A program made the position numbers and the translations under genes. A DNA stretch of 11,777 bases, from assembly GCA_007122815.1 (NCBI GenBank), contig SKSV01000020.1, positions 1-11,777 of the forward strand, written 5' to 3'. This document shows positions 1-6,508 of the stretch, in pieces. Positions within the stretch are counted from its first letter, which is position 1. Each line of letters opens with the position of its first letter. Source of the stretch: Trueperaceae bacterium. GTDB lineage: Bacteria; Deinococcota; Deinococci; Deinococcales; Trueperaceae. A model generated the notes under the pieces. It made no database searches. It worked only from the letters and a program-made list of their open reading frames with translations, and had not been told where the DNA came from.

Positions 1-281
1 CCCTCTACCTGACGCTGGCCGAACGCTTCGGGCTGCACATCGACCACGGACGCCGCACGGTCGAGTCGATCCGCGCCACCGCCGAAATCGCGGAGCGCCT
101 GCAGATCGATCCCGGCGAACCGGTGCTCTACCTCCGAAGCGTCACCTACCTGGCGGATGGGCGGGCCATCGAGTACTACGAGGCCTACCACCGCGGTGAC
201 CGCTCCGTCCTGGAGGTCGAACTCGTCCGACAGCGCGACCAGTCCGTCGAGCTGCGGGAACCACCGGGAGGGGAGCCATGA
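1..281 (+). CDS. GntR/HutC-family transcriptional regulator, C-terminal UTRA domain (5' end cut by window)
   Basis: Reading from base 3, an open frame runs to TGA at 279-281 and encodes about 92 residues, with no start in the window. The translation has the pattern of a UTRA effector-binding domain: a segment with TVESIRATAEIAERL, then LQIDPGEPVLYLRSV, then YLADGRAIEYYEAYHRGDR near the end. This matches the family's 'L.....G.pvl.l.R...~dg~pie~~~~~~r~dr' architecture. The DNA-binding winged helix would lie to the left of the window. UTRA regulators usually bind a sugar phosphate or related metabolite and repress the adjacent catabolic genes. The stop overlaps the ATG of the next gene (ATGA at 278-281), so the regulator is probably co-transcribed with the operon and controls it. 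The ligand is unknown. Family assignment is confident; the target is inferred. Confidence 0.85.
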   Translation, partial: LYLTLAERFGLHIDHGRRTVESIRATAEIAERLQIDPGEPVLYLRSVTYLADGRAIEYYEAYHRGDRSVLEVELVRQRDQSVELREPPGGEP

Positions 282-1372
282 CCCGAGCCAAGACCTTCGA
301 GACCGGCGCTGCCGGTGCCGCCCGCGACGCCATGCTGGCGGTGCGCGTGCACGCGCCGGGAGAGCTGCGAGTCGACGAGCTGCCGGTGCCCGTACCAGCG
401 CCGGGCGAAGCGCTGCTGCGCGTGCTGGCCGCAGGCGTTTGCGCCACCGACCGGAAGCTCTTGTCGCGTGGTGCACCCGGCGGCGCGGCACGAGTCCTCG
501 GTCACGAGATCGTCGCCGAGGTGGTGTCGGCGCCGCCCGGGGGCCCCGAACCGGGCACCCGCGTGGCCGTCGCCCCGAACCTCGGCTGCGGACGCTGCGA
601 CGCCTGCGCCGAAGGCGCCACCAACCTCTGCCCCGACTACCGCGCTTTCGGGATCCACCTGGACGGCGGCATGGCCGAGTACCTCCTCGCGCCCGCCCAG
701 GCCGTCGAGCAGGGGCACCTGCTACACGTGCCCGACGCCCTCCCGACGCTCGAGGCGGTCGCCTTGGAGCCGTTGGCGTGTTGCGTCGAGGGCCTAGAAG
801 CGAGCGGCTTGCGCCCAGGTGAGAGCGTGCTGGTGGTCGGAGCTGGGGTCATGGGTCGCCTCCACGTCAGCGCCGCGCGCGCCATGGGGGCCGGCACCGT
901 GATCGTCAGCGACCTCGAGGAGGCTCGCCTAGAGCACGCCCGCGAGCTGGGTGCCGACGTGACCGTGCGCGCGGACGAACCGTTAGGGGAAGCCGTCACC
1001 GCGGCCACCGCCGGGCGCGGGGCCGACGTGGTCGCGATCACCATCGGCGTCGCCAGCGCGGCGGAGGCGGCACTCGCCAGCCTGGCTCGAGGCGGCCGCC
1101 TCAACATCTTCGCGGGGTTCCCGCCCGACTCGGCCCCGCTGCGCTTGGACGCGAACGACGTGCACTACCGGCGCCTCCACGTGGTCGGTACCAGCGGCGC
1201 CACCAAGCCCACCCTCAGGCGGACCCTGGCCTTGCTCGCGGCGCGTCGCGTGCCGCTCGGCGGCATCATCAGCTCGATCAGAGCCCTGCACGAGGCGGAG
1301 CTGGCCTTCCGCGAGGCCGGCGACCTCGACCAGGCGCGCGTGGTGTTGGCACCGAAGGGCGAGGTGCGCTGA
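278..1372 (+). CDS. Zinc-dependent medium-chain alcohol/polyol dehydrogenase
   Basis: A 364-residue member of the MDR superfamily (sorbitol, threonine and galactitol-1-phosphate dehydrogenase type), expected to oxidise a secondary alcohol of a sugar or polyol with NAD(P). Visible catalytic-zinc ligand candidates are C55 (AGVCATD), H76-E77 (LGHEIV) and E164 (ALEPLA). The structural-zinc lobe has C104, C107, C110 and C118 in the standard CxxCxxCx7C spacing. The Rossmann motif GAGVMG is at 188-193, with D212 at the end of the second strand, which favours NAD. The start at 278 has a strong Shine-Dalgarno tract (GGGAGGGGAG, 266-275) and overlaps the upstream stop. It gives an 18-residue extension relative to the usual family start, which would match ATG 332 (MLAVRVHAPGELRV), but that ATG lacks a ribosome site. 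The substrate cannot be read from sequence. Confidence 0.9.
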   Translation: MTRAKTFETGAAGAARDAMLAVRVHAPGELRVDELPVPVPAPGEALLRVLAAGVCATDRKLLSRGAPGGAARVLGHEIVAEVVSAPPGGPEPGTRVAVAPNLGCGRCDACAEGATNLCPDYRAFGIHLDGGMAEYLLAPAQAVEQGHLLHVPDALPTLEAVALEPLACCVEGLEASGLRPGESVLVVGAGVMGRLHVSAARAMGAGTVIVSDLEEARLEHARELGADVTVRADEPLGEAVTAATAGRGADVVAITIGVASAAEAALASLARGGRLNIFAGFPPDSAPLRLDANDVHYRRLHVVGTSGATKPTLRRTLALLAARRVPLGGIISSIRALHEAELAFREAGDLDQARVVLAPKGEVR

Positions 1373-2925
1373 TGAACCCGGAGCTCCTGCTAGGAATCGA
1401 CGCCGGTACCGGCGCCGTCAAGGCGGCACTCTACGACCTCGCCGGCCAGCTACGCGGTAGCGCTACCGTGCCCACCTCCTCGCTGTACCAGGACCACGAG
1501 CGCGCCGAGCAGGACCCCGAGGGCATGCTTCGCGAGGTCCAAGACGCCATCCGAGCCGCCCTGGCCGAAGCGCGCGCGAGCGGTGATGACGTCGCGGCGC
1601 TCGCAATCGACGGCCAGATGGCGGGCGTGATGTTCGTAGGCGACGACGGCGAGGCCGTCGGCCCGTTCGACTCCTGGCTCGACACGCGCTGCGACCCGGA
1701 CGTGGCCCGACTGCGTCCGCACGCCGAGCAGATCGTCGCGCGCTGCGGCGGCTACCCGACCTACTCCGCCGGTCCGAAGCTCTTGTGGTGGCAACGCGAG
1801 CGACCGGCGGACCTGAAGCGCGCGCGGGCGATGGTGATGCCGAGCGCCTACCTGGCGGGGCGGCTGTGCGGGCTCTCGGGCGCGGAAGCCTACGCCGACC
1901 CCACCTACATGCACTTCTCCTGCCTCGCAGACACCGAGGCGGGCCGCTGGTCGCCCGAGCTCGCCGAGCTGCTCGGCGTGCCCGACGGGCTGTTGCCGCG
2001 CGTGGTGGAGACCACCGACGTCGTCGGCGAGGTGACGCGAGAGGCAGCGGAGGCGACCGGTCTGCGCGTCGGAACCCCGGTGGCCGCAGGCTGCGGCGAC
2101 ACGGCCGCAGGCGTGCTCGGTGCCGGCGTGGTACGCGCGGGAAGCGCCTTGGACGTCGCCGGCAGCGCCTCGGTGCTCGCCACGTGCGTGTCGGACTTCC
2201 GGCCCGACGTCGAGCAGCGCGTGCTCTTCACCGCGCGCTGCGCTCATCCCGGACACTTCTACGCGCTCGGGTACGTTCTGGGAGGCGGCCTGAACCTCGG
2301 TTGGTTCCGAGACGTCGCCGCCAGCGACCTGACGACACGCGAGGCCGGCAAGCAAGGCGACGCCGCCGTGTTCGCGCAGCTGGACGCCGAGGCAGCCGAG
2401 CTGCCACCCGGCGCCGAGGGGGTCGTGTTCGCCCCTCACATGGGGGGACGCGTCACACCTAACGACCCGCACCAGCGCGGTCTCTGGCACGGCCTCAAGC
2501 GTTCGCACCGCCGCGGCCACCTCTACCGCGCGCTGCTCGAGGGCATCGCGTTCGAGTACGGCGTCTACCTGGAGGCAACCAGGCGCCTGCACCCCGACCT
2601 CGGCGAGGTGGTGATACGCGCGGTCGGCGGTGGCGCCCGCTCTGCGCTTTGGTCACAGATCAAAGCGGACGTCCTGCGCGCCGCGTACCGGCCGCTCGAG
2701 CGGCAGGAGGGCGGCGCCTTGGGGTGCGCGCTCCTCGCCGGCCAGGCGGTCGACCTCCTAGACGCCGCCGAGGCAGCGGAACGCTTCAACGAGCTGAGAC
2801 CGGGAACCGTGCCCGACCCCGCTTCCGCTGCCCACTACGAGCCCTTGCTGGGCTCCTATCCGGAGCTGCTCGAGGCGACGGCGGCGCTGACCCGCGCGCT
2901 GGGGCGCCACAGCGGCGGCCGGTGA
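1372..2925 (+). CDS. FGGY-family carbohydrate kinase (xylulokinase-like)
   Basis: A 517-residue protein, the normal length for FGGY kinases, which transfer phosphate from ATP to a sugar or polyol. The N-terminal domain begins with the phosphate-binding loop GIDAGTGAVK (8-17). A xylulokinase-like DGQMAGVM lies at 80-87 and SWLDTRCD at 101-108. The second domain has AAGCGDTAAGVLGAG (238-252), where D243 is the expected catalytic base. The adenosine motif GGGARSALWSQIKADVL starts at 419 and EGGALGCALLAG is at 446-457. The motif set is closest to xylulokinases, but FGGY substrate specificity is poorly predictable, so a ketopentose, ketohexose or tetrulose is possible. The ATG overlaps the previous stop by one base (TGATG), with GAGGTG at 1361-1366 as ribosome site. 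The position after a dehydrogenase suggests it phosphorylates the ketose that enzyme produces (inference). Confidence 0.9.
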   Translation: MNPELLLGIDAGTGAVKAALYDLAGQLRGSATVPTSSLYQDHERAEQDPEGMLREVQDAIRAALAEARASGDDVAALAIDGQMAGVMFVGDDGEAVGPFDSWLDTRCDPDVARLRPHAEQIVARCGGYPTYSAGPKLLWWQRERPADLKRARAMVMPSAYLAGRLCGLSGAEAYADPTYMHFSCLADTEAGRWSPELAELLGVPDGLLPRVVETTDVVGEVTREAAEATGLRVGTPVAAGCGDTAAGVLGAGVVRAGSALDVAGSASVLATCVSDFRPDVEQRVLFTARCAHPGHFYALGYVLGGGLNLGWFRDVAASDLTTREAGKQGDAAVFAQLDAEAAELPPGAEGVVFAPHMGGRVTPNDPHQRGLWHGLKRSHRRGHLYRALLEGIAFEYGVYLEATRRLHPDLGEVVIRAVGGGARSALWSQIKADVLRAAYRPLERQEGGALGCALLAGQAVDLLDAAEAAERFNELRPGTVPDPASAAHYEPLLGSYPELLEATAALTRALGRHSGGR

Positions 2926-2930
2926 ACGCG

Positions 2931-3932
2931 ATGTGCGCTGCCCCGGAACCGCCCCAGCCGTCAAGGCGCTTGCGCGTGGTCGCGACCGCGCGCTCGTACT
3001 GCGCGAGCGACGGGGAGCACCAGAGGCTGGTGCGCGACGCCGGCATGGAGCTCGTGCTCGCCGCCGGCGACGAGCCTTGGGGAGCGAGCGACCTGGCTCG
3101 TTTGGCAGCCGACGCGGACGCGCTGATCCTGGGGCTCGATCGCTGCGACGCCGACGTGATCGAGGGCGCAGCTCGACTGCGTGTCATCGCCCGCTTCGGG
3201 GTAGGCACCGACAGCGTCGACCTGGAGGCGGCCCGCCGCCGGGGTGTGACCGTCACGAACACGCCGGGAGCGAACACCGTCGCGGTGGCCGAGCTGAGCA
3301 TGGGCCTCATCGTGGCGCTCGCGCGCGACCTGCCCAACTCGGTCGAGGCCACCCGCGCGGGCGCTTGGTCACGCGGGCGAGGCTGGGAGCTCGCGGGCAA
3401 GACGCTGGCGCTGCTCGGCCTGGGGAGGATCGGCCAAGCCGTCGCCGAGCGCGCCCGCGCCTTCGGCATGAACCTCATCGCGCACGATCCGTACGCGCCC
3501 GAGGTAGCCGGCGTCGAGCACGTGGAACTCGCCGAGTTGGGGCCCCGAGCCGACGTCATCAGCCTGCACCTCGATCTCGGTCCCGCCACCAGGCACATCG
3601 TCGACGCCCGGGCTCTCGCCGCCTGCAAGCCCGGCGCTGTGCTCATCAACACCGCCCGTGGCGGTCTGGTGGACGAAACCGCCCTGGCGGAGGCGCTGCG
3701 CGCCGGACGCTTGGCGGGTGCGGCGGCCGACGCCTTCGAGCGCGAACCGCCCGAGGGCAGCCCGCTGCTCGGGTTGCGAAGCTTCGTTCCTACACCGCAC
3801 CTCGGCGCGGCCACCCGCGAGGCGGTGCGCAACATGGGCGTCATGGCGGCCAGGGACGTGATAGCGGTGCTGAAAGGCGGCGTCCCGCAGCACGCGGTGG
3901 TAACGCCAGACGAACCTGGGAGGTCTCGATGA
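2931..3932 (+). CDS. D-2-hydroxyacid dehydrogenase, phosphoglycerate dehydrogenase type
   Basis: A 333-residue D-isomer-specific 2-hydroxyacid dehydrogenase without the C-terminal ACT domain of biosynthetic SerA. The order of motifs is ARFGVGTDSVDLEAARRRGV (from 87), NTPGANTVAVAELSMGLI (from 110), NAD-binding LGLGRIGQAV (162-171) with acceptor D186 in AHDPYAP, then INTARGGLVDE with catalytic R243. E272 (FEREPP) and H290 (PTPHLGA) complete the Arg-Glu-His set. It should interconvert a 2-keto acid and a D-2-hydroxy acid with NAD(H). In this operon a sugar-acid substrate is more likely than serine biosynthesis (inference). ATG 2931 is chosen because GGTGA (2921-2925), which contains the kinase stop, is a good ribosome site 5 bases upstream. 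A GTG at 2922 in the same frame would add three residues and overlap the kinase stop as GTGA. Confidence 0.88.
   Translation: MCAAPEPPQPSRRLRVVATARSYCASDGEHQRLVRDAGMELVLAAGDEPWGASDLARLAADADALILGLDRCDADVIEGAARLRVIARFGVGTDSVDLEAARRRGVTVTNTPGANTVAVAELSMGLIVALARDLPNSVEATRAGAWSRGRGWELAGKTLALLGLGRIGQAVAERARAFGMNLIAHDPYAPEVAGVEHVELAELGPRADVISLHLDLGPATRHIVDARALAACKPGAVLINTARGGLVDETALAEALRAGRLAGAAADAFEREPPEGSPLLGLRSFVPTPHLGAATREAVRNMGVMAARDVIAVLKGGVPQHAVVTPDEPGRSR
3919..3924 (+). promoter_or_regulatory. Shine-Dalgarno site for the cupin isomerase
   Basis: GGAGGT, complementary to the 16S rRNA 3' end, lies 4 bases before ATG 3929, inside the 3' end of the preceding dehydrogenase. It fixes the start of the short isomerase gene although the same frame stays open far upstream. 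Confidence 0.8.
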
Positions 3933-4525
3933 AGTACTTGGAGCCGCTCTCGCGGCAGGTGCGACTGAGTGACGGCGCGATCCCCGAGGCCGACGCCGTG
4001 CAGGAGCGACGCTTGAGCGACCTGGCTGGGCTCTTCGCCGACGAGGCGGCGGAGTCCGAGCTGATCGCCTCGAACCCGCTCGTGTACCGCGTCTACGACG
4101 CGGCAGCGCTGCCCAAGGAGGACGGCCAGCTGCTGTTCTCGACCACCGTGATCCAGAGCGGGCGCGTGGGTGACGAGTTCTTCATGACGAAAGGTCACTA
4201 CCACGCGCGGGCGGACAGGGCCGAACTCTACTACGGCCTCTCAGGCCAGGGCATCCTCCTCCTCCAAACACCGGAAGGCCGCTTCGAGGCCCTGGAGATG
4301 GTGCCCGGGACAGCGGCGTACGTTCCGCCCTACTGGGGTCACCGCACCATGAACACTGGCGAGGAGCCCTTCGTCTTCCTGGCCGCCTACCCGGCCGATG
4401 CCGGGTACGACTACGGCACGATCGCGCGTGACGGCTTCGCCGCGCTGGTACTCGCGGGAGCGGATGGCCCGCGCGTGGTGGCGAACCCCTCCTTCGTGCC
4501 CACGGCGCGCGCTCCGAAAGGGTGA
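3929..4525 (+). CDS. Cupin-type glucose-6-phosphate isomerase homologue
   Basis: A 198-residue single-domain cupin of the archaeal-type GPI family, which interconverts glucose 6-phosphate and fructose 6-phosphate with a bound metal and is unrelated to the classical large Pgi. The core TTVIQSGRVGDEFFMTKGHYH begins at residue 72. Metal ligand candidates are H90, H92, E99 and H138, with the same spacing as I recall for the Pyrococcus furiosus enzyme (H88, H90, E97, H136). The family signatures YYGLSGQGILLLQ (101-113), YVPPYWGHRTMNTGEEP (131-147) and AGYDYGTIARDGF (158-170) are all present. The start overlaps the upstream stop (ATGA, 3929-3932). In a catabolic operon with a kinase the real substrate may be another ketose/aldose 6-phosphate pair (inference). 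Family confidence is high; substrate confidence is moderate. Confidence 0.88.
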   Translation: MKYLEPLSRQVRLSDGAIPEADAVQERRLSDLAGLFADEAAESELIASNPLVYRVYDAAALPKEDGQLLFSTTVIQSGRVGDEFFMTKGHYHARADRAELYYGLSGQGILLLQTPEGRFEALEMVPGTAAYVPPYWGHRTMNTGEEPFVFLAAYPADAGYDYGTIARDGFAALVLAGADGPRVVANPSFVPTARAPKG

Positions 4526-4530
4526 GCGCG

Positions 4531-5523
4531 ATGCCGCCGGCGCCTGCGCTGCCGACGGTCCACGGCCCGCCGCTGGCGCCAGGCGCAGGGGCGCGGGTCG
4601 ACTCGCACGCCCACGCCTGGATCGAGCCGCCAGAGGGTGTCGACCCGGCTTCGGCGCTCGCGCTCCGTGACGAGCCCATGCAGGCAGCCGCCTTGAGCAA
4701 GTTCCGGGAGGCCGCCGCGCCCCGTCGCGCAGCTCTAGTCGACTGCCAACCGCCTCACTGCGGGCGCGACGCCAGGGCGTTGGCGCGGCTGTCGCGCGCG
4801 AGCGGCGTGGCGATCGCTGCCTGTACGGGGTTCCACCTCGCGCGTTACTACCCGCACGGGGAACGCCCCTGGAGCGACGCCGACTCAGCCGCCAAGGAGT
4901 TCGAGCAGGAGTTGAGGCAGGGTATGGCGGAGCTGCCCGAGCGCAAGGCAGCGCTGATCAAGGCGGCACACAGCGGAGTCCAGGGGGAAGACCCGGCCAT
5001 GTGGGAGGCCGCGTTGGCGGCGCGAGAGAGAAGCGACGCTCTACTCCTGATCCACACCGAGCGCGGCGCGCAGGTGGAAGCCCTCCTCGCCGAGTTGCTT
5101 GGCCGCGGTGTGCCCGCCGCCAAGGTCTACCTGTGTCACGTGGACAAGCGACCGGACCACGCGCTCCACCGCGAGCTCGCCAGCGCCGGCGCCCTCCTCG
5201 GGTACGACACCTTCGTGAGACCGCGCTACCAACCTGAGAGCACCAGCTGGCCCCTGCTGCAGCAGATGGTAGAGGCGGGCCACGCTGCCTCGGTGGCGCT
5301 CGGGCTGGACCTGGCGGAGAGCGCCATGTGGGAGGACGCGGGCGGACCCGCTGCGCTCGTCCGTCACCTGGAGCGCGAGCTCACCGCACGCGGCTTCTCC
5401 GCGGCAACGACGGAAGCCCTCCTGGGCGAGAACCTGCTGAGACGCGCGACGGCGTCAAGTAGCGAGAGAACCGGGCAGTCTTCCGTCGGGCAGCCGCCCG
5501 ACCCGAGAACCTCGCACGACTAG
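4531..5523 (+). CDS. Phosphotriesterase-family metal-dependent hydrolase, candidate sugar-phosphate lactonase
   Basis: About 330 residues with the TIM-barrel layout of the amidohydrolase superfamily, closest to the phosphotriesterase (PTE/COG1735) group and more loosely to TatD. Numbered from the GTG alternative at 4522, the binuclear metal set is complete: H29 and H31 (DSHAH), K147 as candidate bridging carbamylated lysine (ALIKAAHS), H178 (LLIHTE), H206 (YLCHVDK) and D263 (ALGLDLA). CGRDARALARLSRASGVAIAACTGFH (from 80) resembles the PTE 'gRd...l..iS..tgv.iv..TGfy' block. Some members of this family hydrolyse phosphorylated aldono-1,4-lactones, which would fit a sugar operon, so a lactonase role is inferred. 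The barrel ends near LLGENLLRRAT (300-310). A tail of about 23 Ser/Pro-rich residues follows and contains a DNA hairpin. ATG 4531 is preferred (GGTGA at 4521-4525, 5 bases upstream); GTG 4522 is the alternative. Confidence 0.8.
   Translation: MPPAPALPTVHGPPLAPGAGARVDSHAHAWIEPPEGVDPASALALRDEPMQAAALSKFREAAAPRRAALVDCQPPHCGRDARALARLSRASGVAIAACTGFHLARYYPHGERPWSDADSAAKEFEQELRQGMAELPERKAALIKAAHSGVQGEDPAMWEAALAARERSDALLLIHTERGAQVEALLAELLGRGVPAAKVYLCHVDKRPDHALHRELASAGALLGYDTFVRPRYQPESTSWPLLQQMVEAGHAASVALGLDLAESAMWEDAGGPAALVRHLERELTARGFSAATTEALLGENLLRRATASSSERTGQSSVGQPPDPRTSHD
5485..5502 (+). promoter_or_regulatory. Perfect 7-bp GC-rich hairpin at the end of the PTE-like gene
   Basis: GTCGGGC (5485-5491), loop AGCC, then GCCCGAC (5496-5502) form a perfect stem with a 4-base loop. 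It lies in the non-conserved tail of the PTE-like gene, shortly before the only real gap in the operon. No T-run follows, so it is not a classical intrinsic terminator. It could be an mRNA stability or processing element, a partial attenuator, or chance in GC-rich DNA. Confidence 0.4.
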
Positions 5524-5545
5524 TGACCAGGCGATTGGAGTCAAC

Positions 5546-6508
5546 ATGCCCTACGAAGCGCCCCCACCTTGCGAACGTCCCACCCTCTACTTCATCGGCG
5601 TGACCACCGCGAAGTCCTCGATCATGCGGGTGTTCCCGCGCTGGGCCGAGGTCCTGGGCATCGAGGCCGACATCCGTGGTTACGACGCCGCCCCTCGCTC
5701 CGAGCCAGCGGCTTACCGCACCATCGTGCAGCACCTGATCGACGACCCGCTCGCCCGCGGCGCTCTGGTGACCACCCACAAGATCAGCCTCCTGGAGGCG
5801 TGCCGCGACATGCTCGACGAGCTCGACCCGCACGCCCGCACCTGCGGCGAGGTCTCGTGCTTGTCCAAACGTAGCGGGTCGGGCGCAGGCGAGCGCCTCA
5901 TCGGTCACGCCAAGGACCCAATCACCTCCGCCGCGAGCTGGCGGGCTTTCGTGCCACCGGGCCACTGGCGCGCCGGCTCCGAAGTCCTGTGCCTCGGCGC
6001 CGGCGGTTCCGCGGTGGCTCTGAGCGTCGCCTTGAGCGCCTTCCCCGACCGGTACGACCGGCCGCGCCGCATGGTCTTCGTCAACCGCGGCGCGGAGCGG
6101 CTCGAGCACCTGCGTTCCGTGAACGCTTCCATCAACAGCGACATCGAGTTCGAGTACGTCCAGAACTCCGATCCTGAACGCAACGACGAGCTGATGGCGG
6201 CGCTTCCCCCGGGTTCGATGGTGATCAACGCCACGGGCATGGGGAAGGACAGCCCCGGCTCACCCGTCACGGATGAAGGTCGCTTCCCGGAGCGTGGTTT
6301 CGCTTGGGAGCTCAACTACCGCGGCGAGCTCGACTTCTTGCACCAGGCCAGGAGGCAGGCCGAGGAGCGTTCGCTTCACGTGGAGGACGGCTGGATCTAC
6401 TTCCTTCACGGCTGGTCGGCGGTCATCGGCGAGGTGTTCGACGTCGAGATCGACGAAGCCACCTTCGCCGCGCTCGACGAGGCCGCCTCGGACCTCAAGC
6501 CCGCATGA
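5546..6508 (+). CDS. Shikimate-dehydrogenase-fold oxidoreductase of unknown substrate
   Basis: A 320-residue protein with the two-domain AroE fold pattern but strongly altered substrate motifs. N-terminal GVTTAKSSIMRVFPRW (18-33) stands where AroE has GxPxxHSxSPxxHN, so only one of the two shikimate-binding serines seems to remain. The catalytic lysine appears as K79 in LVTTHK and the catalytic aspartate as D124 in HAKDPITS. The NAD(P) loop GAGGSA (151-156) is followed by VNRGAERLEHLR (179-190), and INATGMGKDSPGSP (227-240) mirrors the AroE 'INaTp.Gm' block. The asparagine that holds shikimate in AroE (AVNTL) seems replaced by serine (EVSCL, S104). These changes and the sugar-operon context argue against aromatic biosynthesis; a polyol or sugar-acid dehydrogenase is likelier (inference). 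GGAG at 5537-5540 lies 5 bases before ATG. Spacing to the previous gene is 22 bases. Confidence 0.78.
   Translation: MPYEAPPPCERPTLYFIGVTTAKSSIMRVFPRWAEVLGIEADIRGYDAAPRSEPAAYRTIVQHLIDDPLARGALVTTHKISLLEACRDMLDELDPHARTCGEVSCLSKRSGSGAGERLIGHAKDPITSAASWRAFVPPGHWRAGSEVLCLGAGGSAVALSVALSAFPDRYDRPRRMVFVNRGAERLEHLRSVNASINSDIEFEYVQNSDPERNDELMAALPPGSMVINATGMGKDSPGSPVTDEGRFPERGFAWELNYRGELDFLHQARRQAEERSLHVEDGWIYFLHGWSAVIGEVFDVEIDEATFAALDEAASDLKPA

Noticed and set aside
1450..2592. Long - strand open frame opposite the FGGY kinase
   Set aside because: It is antisense to a complete kinase with all motifs, and its own translation has no recognisable domain.
2649..2930. Upstream extension of the 2-hydroxyacid dehydrogenase into the kinase gene
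   Set aside because: The extension is Arg/Pro-rich out-of-frame kinase sequence. Homology and a ribosome site begin at 2921-2931.
2931..3932. Assignment as biosynthetic SerA
   Set aside because: There is no ACT regulatory domain, and the neighbours are all carbohydrate enzymes.
2786..4204. Long open frame on the - strand opposite the 2-hydroxyacid dehydrogenase and cupin genes
   Set aside because: It is fully antisense to two well-supported genes, has Ser/Arg/Ala-rich composition typical of shadow frames in GC-rich DNA, and shows no family motif.
5546..6508. Assignment as biosynthetic shikimate dehydrogenase (aroE)
   Set aside because: The shikimate-binding motifs are altered and the gene sits in a sugar operon without other aromatic-pathway genes.
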